Shown: positions 1 to 13,045, counted from the stretch's first letter. The stretch: DNA of 64,000 nucleotides from Bryum argenteum (GCA_037043015.1 CM073326.1:13896345-13960344), one strand, 5' to 3'. The notes: generated from the letters alone by a model not told the origin. Numbers and translations are program-made.

Positions 1-3000
1 TCTGTAGTTTAATATACTAATATCGCAAATTAATATCATTCAATTGTTTCTCAATCAATGTCTCATTTGTTATTAAACAAATCATGTCTTCTTGAGTAAA
101 GTCTCCTAGTTACATTTTTTTCTTAATATTATTTTCCTTGATTCTTCTCATTGATGATGATAAAGAAAACGTATTAGTAAACATAAAAAATATAGGGTTA
201 TTGGTCATCTGGAGTCTCTGAATTTACGTTTCAGACCATCTCAATAAAATAATCGTAACGATCACTTCAATGAATCTAGATCGCTCCATCGTCATATATA
301 TATATCCTTCAAAAGTAAATTCAAAATTTTTTATAATCACTATTTTGTTTTCATAAAATCTTTATTCCAATCTAAAATACATAGATAAAATCACATAATT
401 TTACACTCATAAGTTATACAATGCAAATGTATTTAAGAATTTAAATAAATGATAAACAAGAAAAAACTTAACATAAAACTCTTGAATAAAGGTTTTGATG
501 CTTGCTTTTAGTGAATGGGTGAATAAAAACGATATTAAAAGAAACCTTGAGTTAAAAAGCTCATATTCTAGCAAGATTCCACGAACAAAGTATTCATAAT
601 AATTTTAACTGAATGAGCTAACAAAGAGAACTTAACAATTAACTATGTCTTAAAAGATCCACATCTACCTTTAAACCCAAGGATAAAATTTTGATAATAA
701 TGTTGAAAGAACATGTCATTGAGAAGAAATTAAAAAGTAACTATGTCTTGTAGGTCCATGTGCTAGCCTCTATCGTAAGAATTGAATTCAAACTCTCATG
801 TGAAGTAAAACAATATTTTTCTATTGCATAGATGTAGCCAACTGATATTAGATATGAAATGAAAAACTTGATCCAGCCTCTGAAGTCTGAAAAACTGATA
901 TATTAAAAGAAGTACATTTTAAAGAATTCAGCATCTTAATTTCATTATAAACATGTACTATTCATAAAAGAATAGTGCTAGAATTCAAGGATCAACACAC
1001 ATGACGCCAAACCATGCGAAGAAAATAAAATTGGCCTCTTATCAGTGATGGTGGAAAACTAGTCACGTGAATTTCAAAAAATTCTGGAAAGTTCAATATA
1101 TTAGAAAATTATTGATAACATCAATTTTGTTACAAATAGGTTTTGTATGTCCCGTTCTGAATAAGCTTAAAAGTAACTTATATACAGTCACAATCATATT
1201 TGAAACTTGACCCAAGCTTAAAGGCATGAAAAAATTTATAAACAAAAACTTTTATAAATCTCACTCGCTAAAGAATGGAAGTATCAAAAAACATTATTAT
1301 TACAGGCTTAAAAAGAAAAATTCAGCCTTGTTCAATAGAAAGCTGAAACTCCAAGATGCAAAAAAATAATGTGATTTTTTAGGAATTTCCTTAACTACAT
1401 TGTCATATTTTGATGTTTTTAAAAGTGCAAGCTTTCGAGTGGAAACGTTACTTAAATCTGATCAATTCTAAAGCTAGGATTTAATTACACTTATCCTCAT
1501 TCTCTAATTTTGATTGACTTTATCCTTGTTGAATCAAAAAATCTCTTAGTTTTAGAATATTTTTTAATCACTTTTTAATCTTTTCGTCAACATTTATTAT
1601 TTAAAATTTAAAAATATTATTTATCTTTAGTCACTTGTTGAAAAATGAATTAGAAATATGAATTGTAATTATGAATAAACAAATTAGGTTCTTTATACAT
1701 TGGAATAAAAATCAAACAAATGTGCTTGTCACGACTTATTATTTTACACTTATTTCAATCAATATCATACTTATATTTATTTGCATATAATGTTAAGTTT
1801 TTGTAATCAATTCGTGCTGCAAACAAAAATTTGATTACTATCTTTTGTGTGTAGTGTATGCTATGCGAAAGGTTAGGATTATAACTATGTATATACTTAT
1901 ATTCATGCTTAAAATCTCCTCTTCTTCATAATAAATTTTTGAAGACTTTGAAACCGAGTCGAAATATTTCTTGATATCAATTTAAAAGAAGATGTGCACT
2001 CTTTATGTGTGACAAAGATAAAATAAAAAATCTACATGTATTTTTACATGAATAGATTTTATGGCCCTAACAAGATTGGGTTTTGTAACAAGTTTTGTTG
2101 ATGTATAATTCATAACCGTTTGCAAGATTATAAATAATTGCAAAACAATATTGATAATTGGCATCATGAACATAAAAATGTAAATAGTAATTAACAAATC
2201 ATGATTTTTATATAATCGTTAATAATAAAATTTGGTATTTTAAAAACATACCATGATTTATTTTGCTTTAATGGATTGTAGCACAACTCTCGAACAAGTT
2301 AATAGTTGTAGTATAACTAATCGGTAATGAAATAAAGAAAGTTTAGTGTAATTTTTCTTTAAATAATTTCAATCATCTTTATTCATTAAAGCTTGTATAA
2401 TACTCAGACGATACAAAATCATTTTTGAAGACGTAGAGTCAAGATCATTTTAGCCTAATTGCATTCTCGATGGACCGTAGTGATGAACATCTATTTCCAA
2501 TTTTATTGAATGTCCGTTCATGAAAGTTCAAATACGTGTTTTATCAAAGTGAAAGCTTGGGCAACAACAAAATCTTCATTGATTTTAAGGATTGAGCTTT
2601 ATTAAGTATCAATTTGCAACTGTTTCATTCAATATGCAATCTTATAAAAATACTATAGAACTAGTAGGTGACTTTTATTAAAAATCCATTATCATAAATT
2701 GTAAGTTAACCATCAATTAGTTATTAAAAAGAAATTATAAAATTATTATACATCACATCTAAATTCTTTATCAGTTTTATTTTGGATTCTGTATTTTCTC
2801 AAAAAATTGCATATTATTAAAGTAAAAATAGTATTCAAAATGCATCACTTAATCGTGAATTTTTCCTTTAACGCAATTCATTAATACATAATCCAAATAA
2901 TAATTCTATTCTAAAAATCTAAAGTGCATCATATTTCGGAGCATATATGAAATACAATAACTATATCACTAATTTTAATACTTAAATGGAACGCAACTAC

Positions 3001-3483
3001 ATGTCATAATTTACATGCATTCATCAGAAGCTTAAATAATAGGAGAATAGAGATTAAAATGGTAGAGAAGGTGATATCAACACTCGAACTAGCTAATAAG
3101 AACCTTATGAAGTTCATGGAAGTGATAAGAAAATCATAAGAGAATGAAAACTATGTACTTGAGCTTGTATCGGAATATTTGAAAGTATGATTAAATACAA
3201 GATTTTAATATCTTTCAAGATTCAAAACGATGTGAAATTGATTTGGGAAGGAAAAACTTTATATATTTTCCAATAAAAATAGATTTCTCATGATGATGAT
3301 GATAGAGTTTGGATGATGAAGTTCGATTTTGGAAAAGGCCAACGGGGAATACGCATTAACACAAAGGTGAAAGTAGATGAATTTGTATTCAATGAAGAAA
3401 ACCGATAATTTGGTCGTGCTGCATTATAGGCTTTTGATTGTCGAAAGCGTCAAAACATACATTTTCGGACTGAAGTTCAATAC
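1..3483. other. AT-rich intergenic DNA, no gene seen
   Basis: Only very short open frames occur and none resembles a protein or carries codon structure like that of the real genes further on. No clear terminal repeats or tRNA-like promoter boxes were seen. The stretch looks like old decayed intergenic DNA. Confidence 0.6.
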
Positions 3484-3560
3484 TAGTAATACTACTAAAG
3501 TTCAATACTAGTAATACTACTAAAGTTCAATACTAGTAATACTACTAAAGTTCAATACTA
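3477..3560. repeat. 25-bp tandem repeat, about 3.5 copies
   Basis: A 25-bp unit beginning AAAGTTCAATACTAG and continuing TAATACTACT repeats about three and a half times with almost no divergence. The copies are near identical, so the expansion is recent or homogenised. No coding or regulatory role is visible. Confidence 0.9.
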
Positions 3561-5700
3561 GAATTTCTGCATATGGTGTGTCGAATTCACCACGATCGTA
3601 TATTATTACAAGTATTTATAGTTTTACTCCACAAACACAAGCCTATGGACGAACAATCAACAATTGAGGTAAAGTGATGGCAAAATACACTCCCCTAAGT
3701 CGAAGCATATTTCTAATGCATCATCCACCAACTAGTTTAATTAAGAACGATCTTTTCATAGACGTTTAGCTCATCAATTCGACATTTTTGGAGGCTTTGT
3801 ATAGTTGGGATATGTGTTTGAAGTATCGCGACGCCTTGTGTCCAACAGCTGTGCTAGAAATTATCTCACCGTATTTTTTATCGTATTTTTTATCCTAGAA
3901 GATTATTTGTATTGGATTTTTGCATATAATTTATGTTTTAGCTAGCTAAGTAACACATCGAGTGAGAGAATTTCATCGGAAGGTGAGATTAAGCACGTGA
4001 CTATCTCCTATATGAGCTTTGAAATAATAAAACCTAAACAATCAATATAAGTAAAATGTGCCCACTTCGAATCAAAGGAGATATTCGATGGAAGATGGTT
4101 AACCAGGTATATGTTACTTTTCTCATCATCTAAATACAAGCAGATTAAATGCATAATTAAAAATCCATTTTGAAGTTTTTGAACTTTAAGATATTTAACT
4201 GTAGAACTTTTGTATGCTTAAATTTGTTAAGCAAATAATTTTTCAAGTAGGCAATGTTGAGTCTCAGTAATGTAGAGATTCTTGAATTATAAACCTACTT
4301 CTAATGACAATATTCTGTGAACAAATTCATTCGTAGGCGGATAATTGCGCTCGCGAGTGAAATCGAGTAAAAAAGGAAACTACTCTTGGTCCGAGAATTT
4401 TCAACAAAAATCAGTTGGATGAAGTAGGAAATCATTCTCGGCTTGAGAATCAATTTTTTCTAAGTAGGTTAAATTTGGATGAAGCACACGAATCATTCGT
4501 AACCTGAGAGCCTCTCTTATAGATATACTTCATCAAGAATCTCTTGCAAGTATCAATTTAATGAAGTAAGAAATCATTATTGTCATGGGAATTCTTTCTT
4601 CGGGAGACATAGATAAAACAATAAATATGTCTTGGTCTCAAAATCTCAAAGTCTTACGCGCCCAACAAGAATGGAGAATTCCATGGAGTGTGAAGGTAAG
4701 TAGAGTATAATAATACGATATCCTACGAATGTGAGTTCCCACAAAACTTCAAAATTCGTGTGGTTGGTTGATCAAATTTGATATTGTGTAGAGTTCAAAG
4801 TTTTACTGACACTATCATCCTCTATTCAAACAAGCTCAATAACAACCGACATGTTGTAATCTAGGCATGTATGCACCAAACCTATTATGACCCTACAAGT
4901 CCTTACTCGTGTCCTCTAGACATGGACATCAAAAACGTCATATTAGAATTTATAAAATGTATATAGAATCGAGACCTAGCTATAAAAACAAATAGGATGT
5001 TGGAGGTTTCTGTTGATGTTGATGTTGAAATTACAGGATATGGAATCAATATGCAATTTCCCAACTCCCAGTTCTCTTTATTGTTTAAGATTTATAGCAT
5101 GCCCTCCGTTCCCATCTTTTTGGTTCCCCGTGTTTTTTAAAGTTTGTAGCATATTCTCCATTCTCTCGTTCCATTGTTCTTAGTTTCCTTCTCCGGTTCC
5201 TCGTTGTCCATTTTTTTCTTATTGGTTCCCTACGTCCAAACTCTCATTTATGGTTCTAAACATTTGTTCCCATTTCTTCATCTCTAACTTCCCTTATTGG
5301 TTTCCATCATTCAATCCCGATTCCCATCTGTCATTCCTAGTTCTCATTATTTGTTCCTCGTTCCCATCCTCCGTTCCCAAATCTTATCCTTTGTTCCTCG
5401 TTCCTAGTTATCCCCCCTTTACTTCCTCTTTGCTCCCATTTTCATGTTTCATATTCCTTGTCTCTTTGCCTCCTTGTTATATTCTTAAGATTTAATAAAC
5501 TCTTAATAACAATCAAATACCACTTATGGAAACTCTTCAAACTCTTCATACCATGTGTACATGACCAGATGATGATGACCATGACCATAATCATGCATCG
5601 CCAAGGACAAACACACAAAACCCGAATCGTATTCTTACATATATATAGAGAGATAAGCTATAGTAATATATCCTATGTACGAGTAACAATTAGTTAGATG
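3561..5700. other. Intergenic DNA with degenerate low-complexity blocks
   Basis: Around 4390-4600 there are loose repeats built on words like GGATGAAGTAGGAAATCATT. From about 5050 to 5460 the plus strand is pyrimidine-rich with many GTTCCC/TTCCTC words, like a badly decayed minisatellite. The open frames inside it are low-complexity artefacts. No gene is supported. Confidence 0.5.
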
Positions 5701-5710
5701 TATACATGTA

Positions 5711-5789
5711 TTGGGCTCACTGGCAAGACGAACAGACACTTTATTCACGCCAACCCTGTAATACAGACCGGAGTTTTTATCTCTATCTC
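5711..5789 (+). mobile_element. 5'-truncated SINE copy (3' end only)
   Basis: The 79-bp body matches the 3' end of the full-length SINE at 6247-6604: the GACACTTTATTCACGCC block, then CCGGAGTTT and a (TCTA)n-like tail. It is flanked by an imperfect direct repeat, TATACATGTA (5701-5710) and TATAAATGTA (5790-5799), 9 of 10 matching. A strong 5' truncation with a target-site duplication fits LINE-machinery insertion. The family match is solid; the duplication is only suggestive. Confidence 0.7.
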
Positions 5790-6246
5790 TATAAATGTAC
5801 CGGTGCCTCAGATTTGCGAGTACGTAGTGACAATCATAATGGGACAGAGGGAGTAAGTTTATACACATATCGGCAATATAAAAGAATGTCAAGAATAGAA
5901 CTCTCCATTTACCAAATTCTGAAAACCATGCAAATTGTCCAGCAACTTGATTTTCTTGCACTCTGTTTCCAAGATGTTGGTATGAATGTTGTCCAGAAAT
6001 ATATATTATATTATTTTTTCAAAGAATAAAATCATTCAGACTGAAAGCCAGGGAACAATAAAGTGCTGCCCCAAGTGGGGTGTGCTGCCCCAAGAGCCTC
6101 ACACGAGTCCGGGTTCTCAGGGTATGTGTACAGTGAAAGTGGTCATTGTGATAGGAATTCCCACATATCAATACTGTACATGAAACTCCACATACATGCA
6201 TGGCATCCTTGAACATGAAGCATAGAGGTCATTCGGGTATTATTCA

Positions 6247-6604
6247 GATAGATAGACAGAAACTCCGGTTCTTTCTAAGGGGTCGGCGTGAATGAAGTGT
6301 CCGTCCGTAATGCTAATATCCCGATGGCTACCGGACAAGGGAAAATTAGAACAATACTACTTCCCCCTCTCGAGGGTGGACACTATAACTACGCTAGTTT
6401 CTCGCCTAGTTACTAGTGCCTTGAAGATACTTGACATAGTATCCCCCAAAGGGCTCTGAGGTACCCATACAACAAGGTCCAAGGACCTCCCACAATAGTT
6501 GGGTGAACTATAGTGGTGAGCACCACGCTGGCATGGGGAATAGAACCCACGACCTCCTCATTGGGGCCTACGCCCTAACCACCAAGCCAAGGCTTGTGGT
6601 GCCT
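6247..6604 (-). mobile_element. Full-length tRNA-derived SINE
   Basis: Read on the minus strand, the 358-bp body starts with a tRNA-like head. It has a pol III A box (TGGCTTGGTGGTTAG) and a B box (GGGTTCTATTCCCC) about 30 bp later, then a tRNA-unrelated body and a short (TATC)n tail. A perfect 12-bp direct repeat, GGGTATTATTCA, lies on both sides (6235-6246 and 6605-6616), which marks the insertion exactly. Truncated relatives occur at 5711, 21983 and 53691, with fragments at 37.3, 44.8, 46.9, 50.1 and 57.6 kb. The perfect duplication suggests a fairly young insertion. SINEs encode no protein and depend on a partner LINE; none is in the window. Confidence 0.9.
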
Positions 6605-6616
6605 GGGTATTATTCA

Positions 6617-7279
6617 AACATTATTTGGAATTGGCTTACCTCAAGACAAGGCAAGTGTTGAGCACTAAAGTTTCTCCATGGTTGTAACATTTTTTAAAAG
6701 ATATTTTAGACCATCTTCTTATACAATTTGCTTACAAATCATGAATCTCACATTATATATATATATTATTTTTTATTTTTTATTTTTTATTTTTTATGTT
6801 GCAAGATGTTTGATATTGATAGTTTTGTGGTCAATTGAAAACCTTGAGCGTTGCCACACCTAAACTAGGAAGAGTATTGGAAAAAAAAAAAAAAAAAAAA
6901 AAAATTACTGCGGAGAGAATTCTTTTGGTGAGCTAGTTATTAGATGTGATTTGCAAAATTTGATTTGGATGTGGAGTTTACTTTTTATTGGCCCTGGAAC
7001 AAAAACAAGGGAAGATGTTTTTTTAGTGTTGGTATCCCATAGTAGTCGTCACCATTGAGATCTTGAAGCATGAATAATGACGGTGAGAGGGTCACTTGTG
7101 TATCACTTAGTCAAACTTCTAATTGTCTGAATAATCGATGAGATATTTATTTTTACTTATGGTCACTTTTTAGTTCACTATGCAAGCCAAATAAAGGGTA
7201 CCCTTTCTTACAATAAGACCATGCATGGATTTGAATTTGATGTATTAGCTGTGCACAAACTCAAATACTTTGAAACTTA
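6617..7279. other. Intergenic DNA with simple repeats
   Basis: Holds an (AT)n plus TTTTA-type low-complexity run at about 6755-6797 and a pure A run of about 24 at 6880-6904. No gene or clear regulatory site was recognised. Confidence 0.6.
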
Positions 7280-7706
7280 GGATCACTTTACACTATGGAT
7301 CATGAAGATTGACGACGGCCTTATAAACTATGTGATTGGGGAGTAAAGTGCTCTTGGTTTCATTTGGCTTTACACTACCTTTTCATGGTCTCCTTGATTA
7401 TAGTTGGCTCAATTGCAATCAACGAGACCATGAGGCTCAATATAAGTTAATTAGCCAAAATTCAAATATTTTAAATGTAAGGAGGAAAAAGGTGAGGGTA
7501 AAAGAGAGAATGATGAGGATTTATATTAAAAAATTAAGATTAAACTTGTCCCGGTCTAAATCCACTTCACACTACAAGAGTGACCAAGCCATGCAAAAAT
7601 TCATTTTTGATTTATCATGGTCACAGCTCCTGTGCAAAAGCCATGAACATGAAAATGATTTTATTTTTCTTGGTCATGGCTCTTGATCCATAGTGTAAAG
7701 GGACCC
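7280..7706. mobile_element. MITE-like element with 23-bp inverted ends
   Basis: The left end reads GG[A/G]TC[A/C]CTTTACACTA then TGGATCA, and the right end is its reverse complement with two mismatches. The enclosed 427 bp has no meaningful open frame. No convincing target-site duplication was found, so the superfamily is open. It ends a few hundred bases upstream of the presumed transcription start of the ILK kinase gene. Confidence 0.6.
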
Positions 7707-8878
7707 TCAAATCCAATATTTAAAAGCACCCAATTGCACCGTGTCGGTGATCTGGCATGGTGTGGCCAGTGACCATTTCCCGGATGGGGCAACGGGCAGG
7801 CACAGAAAGAAAGGGTCAAAGCCAAGGGCAGCCCGGCTTGGACGGTATCCATTTCTTCCCATTTCTTTACTCCAACAAGGCTTCGCGCAGCTGGTGGCTG
7901 GCTGGCTATGGAGGAGATCTCCAGCCATCAAGCTCGGCGACAAACACCCCCAACTCGCCTGGCTATGGCGGACCACTTCGTCGGCATTTGACACGAGGAT
8001 CGGTTGCGTGCTCTTTTCCCGTTCTCCGTGAGCTTTTTAGCTCGTTCTTTGAACCAGTGTTGCCTACTTAAACGAGTGGAATCGCTTTTCTCCCATTTCG
8101 TTGTGTGCACGTTTTCAGAAGGTAGCGCCATCGTCGCGTTACCATTGCTCGAGCTGTTTTGTAATTTTGAAGTGGATCTGGTGCCTTTCTTGATCGATCT
8201 AGGTTTTTGTAGTTTTCTCTAGCGGTGGTGAAGGTTTGCCAGGGTTCAGTTTGTGAAGGTTGCCGACAGATCTTCTCTTCTCATCATTTGTCGGTGAATT
8301 AGGTCTAGGTGTACAATTGCATTATTGTGATATGAGAGCGGTTTTGTTGGTGCCGTTATTGGATTGATTCGGGAGAATATCCTTGTGACCGATTTTTCTA
8401 GTTTAGATCGACTGGCTTTGCTTCTTATGGAAGTTCAGGGTGAGCTTTGGAGCGAGTGTATGAGTGACGTGCGGATCCAGACTCGTTCTGAGTGTAGCTT
8501 TACTTATCAGCTTCGCTGAATGTAGTGTTAATATGTAGTTTTTAGTATCATAAGGTCCTGAGTACGTAGAAGTATTATAAATTAGAGTTGGAGTGTAATT
8601 CAGCGATTTATGATTACGAGAGTAATCTTTCGTCTGGAGGTATTGGAATTTGTCTGATGTATTCTTCACGCTGTTTGTGAAAGATTGAGTTTTTAGTTCT
8701 GAGACGGGATCCTCTTCTGTGTGCTTGTGCAGGGAGTCATTGTGCTGGTAGAATTGTGTCGTTGAGAAAGCTGGAGAGAACGGGATTACTAGTCTTTGGA
8801 ACAGAATTGATTCGAATTTTGCTTGTACTTTGGGAGGCTTTAGTGTCGGTGGTGATCAGATATTTTAAGGCGTTTGAC
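7707..8878 (+). promoter_or_regulatory. Promoter and 5' UTR region of the ILK gene
   Basis: GC content rises from about 7740, as expected for a gene border. A good 3' splice site (GTGCTTGTGCAG) at about 8720-8731 suggests the 5' UTR contains an intron ending just before the coding exon; its donor cannot be fixed by eye. The frame of the first coding exon stays open upstream to about 8756 but has no ATG before 8879. Confidence 0.45.
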
Positions 8879-11800
8879 ATGGCGGACAAACAGCTTATGG
8901 TCGGAGGGAAAATTGTTTTTGGGAGATCATCATCACTGCAGCCTGAGGCGGTTCCCGAAAAGGAGGGAGATCGGGATTTGAAAAGGGGCGGTGACTCGCT
9001 TGAACTTAACTCAGCCAAGGACCTAGAACAAGTGGCTGGCTTGCTTTACTGTGCTTGGAAAGGGGATGTCGAAGGTATCAAAGAATTGCTGGAAGATGGC
9101 TTGAATGTAGATGCCGCTGACTTCGACGAGCGTACAGCCTTGCACTTGGCTGCCTGCGAGGGGCATTTGGAGGTGGTTAAGTTTCTTATAAGCCAGGGTG
9201 CGGATGTCAATCGTGCTGATCGATGGGGCAGCACGGTACTTTCCTTCTCTTTGATTCTCTTTCACAGTGTTCTTTGACCACCATCTGAAAACTTGGGATA
9301 TTAATGATCGCAGCCTTGCACTTCTCAACAACATTTTGGCAATGCCTGGTCTAAATCTCGGTGCACGATTTTGAGACGATGGGCTATTAGTGACCAGCTA
9401 CCGTTTGGTTTATTTCGGTCAGGTCTTTGAATTGCATCTGACCTGGGTTTACTTATGGACATGTTATTTCTGTTTAGCCACTTGCGGATGCGAGGCATTA
9501 TAACAACCTGGACGTCTGCAAAGTTTTGGAGGAGAGTGGTGCTAGATTAAAAGTAAAGCCCCAACACACTCATGCTGTGAAAGTTCAGTTTTGATTGTTT
9601 GGGAAGGAGTTACAGTGAGCAAATGGTTGTTCTGTAATTGACATTGTTACTGCAGACTTCGTCCATGCGAGTGGCTACCCCGAAGGACATACCCGAGTAT
9701 GAAATTATTCCTAGCCAACTTCAATTCCGAGACTCCAAGTACAAAATGCCTGAGGTTTGTGCATTTCTTATATCGGTTCTACTCCAATTGACTCTGATGC
9801 AGCTGAATTTCAGCATGATGCACATTAAGATGATTGACTCTCCTTCTGCAGCATCGTCCTTAGCAGTTTTTGATGGTTTTTTGATTGACGATATAATACA
9901 GTTTCCTGCCAGTTAAAACGTGTTTTTTCATATATAAATTTTCGAAAATTCTTAAGGCTATCAATTATAGTGTATCTTTGTCTCACTTGTGCTGCATTAG
10001 ACTGCGATGACAGCATTTTAATAGGAGCCTGGTGCATTGATGTCGCAGGGTAGCAAATATCGTGTAGCATCTTGGCATGGAACAAAAGTTGCTGTGAAGG
10101 TGCTGTCGACTGTGGATTTTTCGGAAGATAAATTGTAAGATGAAGGTTTATTGCACTATATCGAGGAGAATGATTGAATACATACTAGGAGAGTGTGAAT
10201 TTGCTCTGTTGACGCACCAGTATGCAGACCTTGTTTAGTAGAAAGGGATTCGAATTCTTCTACAGTTGCAATTGACATTGGAATGTCGTTAGAGAGGGAG
10301 AGAAAACAGTGTTGCGTTCTAAGCGCGTTCGAGAAATTCCGTTCTCAGAGTATATATGGAGCTGCCTTCCTTATTATAAATGATGCTATTCTACTGCAGT
10401 ATGGAGTTTAGAGACGAGCTTGACCTTCTGCAAAGGTTGAGGCATCCAAATGTGGTCCAGTTTCTCGGCGCAATTACTCAAAGCACTCCCATGATGATCG
10501 TCACCGAGTTTTTGCATCAGGTACCATCTCAGCCTCCTCCTGTTGTAAAAGGTGGTGAGTTGAATGGTCATATAGTAGACTGGCCATGACCAGGACTTCC
10601 AGCCACATCCGACTGTTGGGTCGAAGTAGCTGAAGCATCATGTTATACATGCCTCTGTGTCGGGAGATTTTACAATGCAGTGAAGGTTTTTGAAGTATTT
10701 TAGTGCCACCAAGTCTGTGATATGGTTATGGATTCAAGGACTTTCGTACTAATACTTTGCAACCCGTCGCTTGTTCTTGCAGATGGACTTGGCCAAGTAT
10801 CTGAAAGAGAAAAAGAGGTTGGATCCAGAAAGGGCTTTGTCATACGCTCTTGATATTGCCAGGTACCCAGTCTCTTTATCACTTTATAACTGTGGAACGT
10901 GGTTCTCTGTCGCGTATTTTCACTCTCTGAAAGAATATAATGTCAATGTTGTGCGCCTTTCTTTCCGTCTGTTCAGGGGAATGAACTACTTGCACGAAAA
11001 CAAGCCACCGATAATTCACCGCGATCTTAAACCCAGGTGAGCAGCTCCGATGTCCCTCTTTGTTTGCTTCTCACATGCATTTTGTATCAATAGTTGGAAC
11101 TAAAACTTACGTGGTAGAACAGATTTCCGAACTCCATCCTAAGAATGTTTGCAAGTTTTGATTCTGACGATAATCCTTGACAATGGAAGTCAGAATCGTT
11201 CATGAACGTTTGAAGGTAGCATTGAAATTGTTCCTAACCAGTGGGGCGATGCCGTAGGGAGCTTCAGTAATTTATTGAGGGACGCCAAGCATCTGAAAGT
11301 GGCTGATTTCGGATTGAGTCTTCCGAAGTACGACTCTGCTCCAGAAAATGTTGGCGGTAATAGTGTTCGGACCACTGAGTCTCTCCGCGCAAAGCCACCG
11401 AAGGGCGCATCATGTGAGTACCATGTCAGTCTGCATATACCATCATGCATGGTCTCGTTTGTATTGTTCGCTCATTCAGTTACCTGGTAATCTTTGAAGG
11501 TCGATACATGGCCCCAGAGCTTTATGGAAAATCCTACGGAACTGAAGAAATCGACAGAAGCGTGGACGTGTTCTCATTTGCGATCATAGTCCAAGAGGTA
11601 CTCGAATCTCATCATTCCTTTTTTTGGTGCAATGCACCTTCATTCCTCCGAATTGAGACTTACTTGCACACCATCCCCAGATGATGGAGGGATCGCCACC
11701 ATTCCACTTTCAGCAACCTGAAGCTGTGGCGAAGCTTTACGCAGATGGTCAACGACCACCTTTCAGACACTATGCTCGCCGTTACCCAGCGGGCCTGAAA

Positions 11801-12214
11801 GAGTACGTGTTGAAAATCTACTTACACGTTTTATGCTTCTAGTTCTACTACAATGATGACTTTTTTCACTGAGCAAACAAATATCTATACGTGTACTACT
11901 TAGAGGACTATTTGTATTACGTAGAAATAAGCAATCGATTGAATATAGTCGGTAAATTTCTGATCAGAGATAAAAAGATATAGCAATTAGTGTGGCCAAC
12001 ACTACATATCATCTTCAGAGTGCTTTCAGAGGGGGCTGATTCTGGTCTTTATTGCAGGTTGATCGAGAATTGCTGGGATAAAAACCCGAGCGAACGACCA
12101 ACGTTTGATAAGATTATCGAAAGGCTATTACTGATCCAGAAGGACTCAGGAAGAAAAGGATTCTTGAGAAGCATGTCTTGTGTCTACCCACCCCGTAATG
12201 CTGTTGTCTCGTAG
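8879..12214 (+). CDS. ILK: Ankyrin-repeat Raf-like protein kinase (integrin-linked-kinase-like, ILK family)
   Basis: Eleven coding exons join in frame: 8879-9235, 9478-9552, 9656-9754, 10049-10134, 10400-10520, 10783-10862, 10977-11036, 11268-11413, 11500-11597, 11681-11802 and 12058-12214, giving 466 aa. Every junction is GT..AG. An N-terminal ankyrin block (about aa 55-140, with [18 protein letters not shown]) precedes a kinase domain (about aa 170-455). The kinase has VAVK (Lys194), [19 protein letters not shown] (Asp289, Asn294), DFG (306-308), APE (346-348) and DVFSF. The glycine-rich loop is degenerate, as usual in this family. Known ILKs form Raf-like MAPKKK group C1 and act in osmotic, ion, immune or brassinosteroid signalling. 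The start is [10 protein letters not shown]; no ATG lies upstream in frame. Length fits the family's 450-480 aa. Which paralogue it is cannot be told. Confidence 0.93.
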
Positions 12215-12789
12215 GGACTAGTTACACCTTTTGGTATTCCAGGATGTTAGCATCGTCATCACTCGGAGTGGCTTAAGTTACAGGTGAAGGATGATGTCGG
12301 CATTTTGCAGTAGCCCAGTTATGGGCGTCAAATCACCATAAAAATTGCATACTCAATAACGTGTGGAAAGGTATACCAACTACCAAGAATGTTAGAGTTA
12401 TTTTAGTACAGTGACGTTTCTATGTTCCACTTGTGCGTTAGTAAAGCTGGATTGACCATGAGAGCACCATTGGTACTGGATTTTGGGTTAGCAGATTCAT
12501 TGTGCTTCGTAATGGAAAAGGAAAGTATATTAGAGAGGTTATGATGTGTTCAGCTTGCAGCCGATGCTGCCTCTCGCCATTGGAATGATGATGTGATGAT
12601 GCAACTTTCAGTCAAACAACAGACTTGAGAGTAAAAGAGGGATATGAGAAAAATGATCCCTTTGCCAATCAATATTCATTCTTTGATCTAAGTAACTTTT
12701 GCGAAATGATGGAATGTCAAGCGTACAAGGGTCAACTTTGCCACTCAAATTGTCCTCTGTATTATGATCCCTATAGAGTAAGGTGGCCA
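12215..12789. other. 3' flank of the ILK gene
   Basis: Follows the ILK stop codon and presumably holds the 3' UTR and polyadenylation site. Plant signals are too loose to place by eye. Short open frames here have no recognisable product. Confidence 0.5.
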
Positions 12790-13045
12790 GCACGGAAAAT
12801 TTTGAGGATGTTACTGGTGTAAGCAATTTTTGTGCACAGAGAAAATTGGTAGAAAGCCAGAGCAAGTGGAATCATCAATTTTAGACTCTTCTACATTGAG
12901 TTGAGAATTTTGAAGATGGAAACATAGGTGTTCCTAAATAATGCCCTGAAGTAACCCAATAATGTATGTATTGAGTACATGATACTATTGTATGGAGAAG
13001 CTATTCTGTACCTATAAGTGAAGATTACTAAAGCTCCATTATCAG
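12790..13045 (+). repeat. Diverged single copy of the 51-kb tandem-repeat unit
   Basis: About 250 bp, including AGCAATTTTTGTGCA, GAGCAAGTGGAATCATCA, GACTCTTCTAC and GAGTACATGATA in the same order, match each unit of the tandem array at 51060-51850. It is more diverged from those units than they are from one another. It is therefore a dispersed family member that was tandemly amplified elsewhere in the window. Confidence 0.75.

Noticed and set aside
3477-3560. CRISPR-like array
   Set aside because: The repeats are directly adjacent without unique spacers, and the genome is a plant's.
5250-5495. 81-aa Ser/Pro/Phe-rich frame
   Set aside because: It lies in a pyrimidine-rich low-complexity block and reflects composition only.
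6520-6604. A genuine tRNA gene
   Set aside because: A and B boxes are present, but no acceptor stem closes, and the sequence continues into the SINE body with a target duplication around the whole 358 bp.
8756-8878. N-terminal extension of the ILK protein
   Set aside because: The upstream frame begins with GTG and has no ATG; the conserved part starts after MADKQL, and a splice acceptor lies just upstream.
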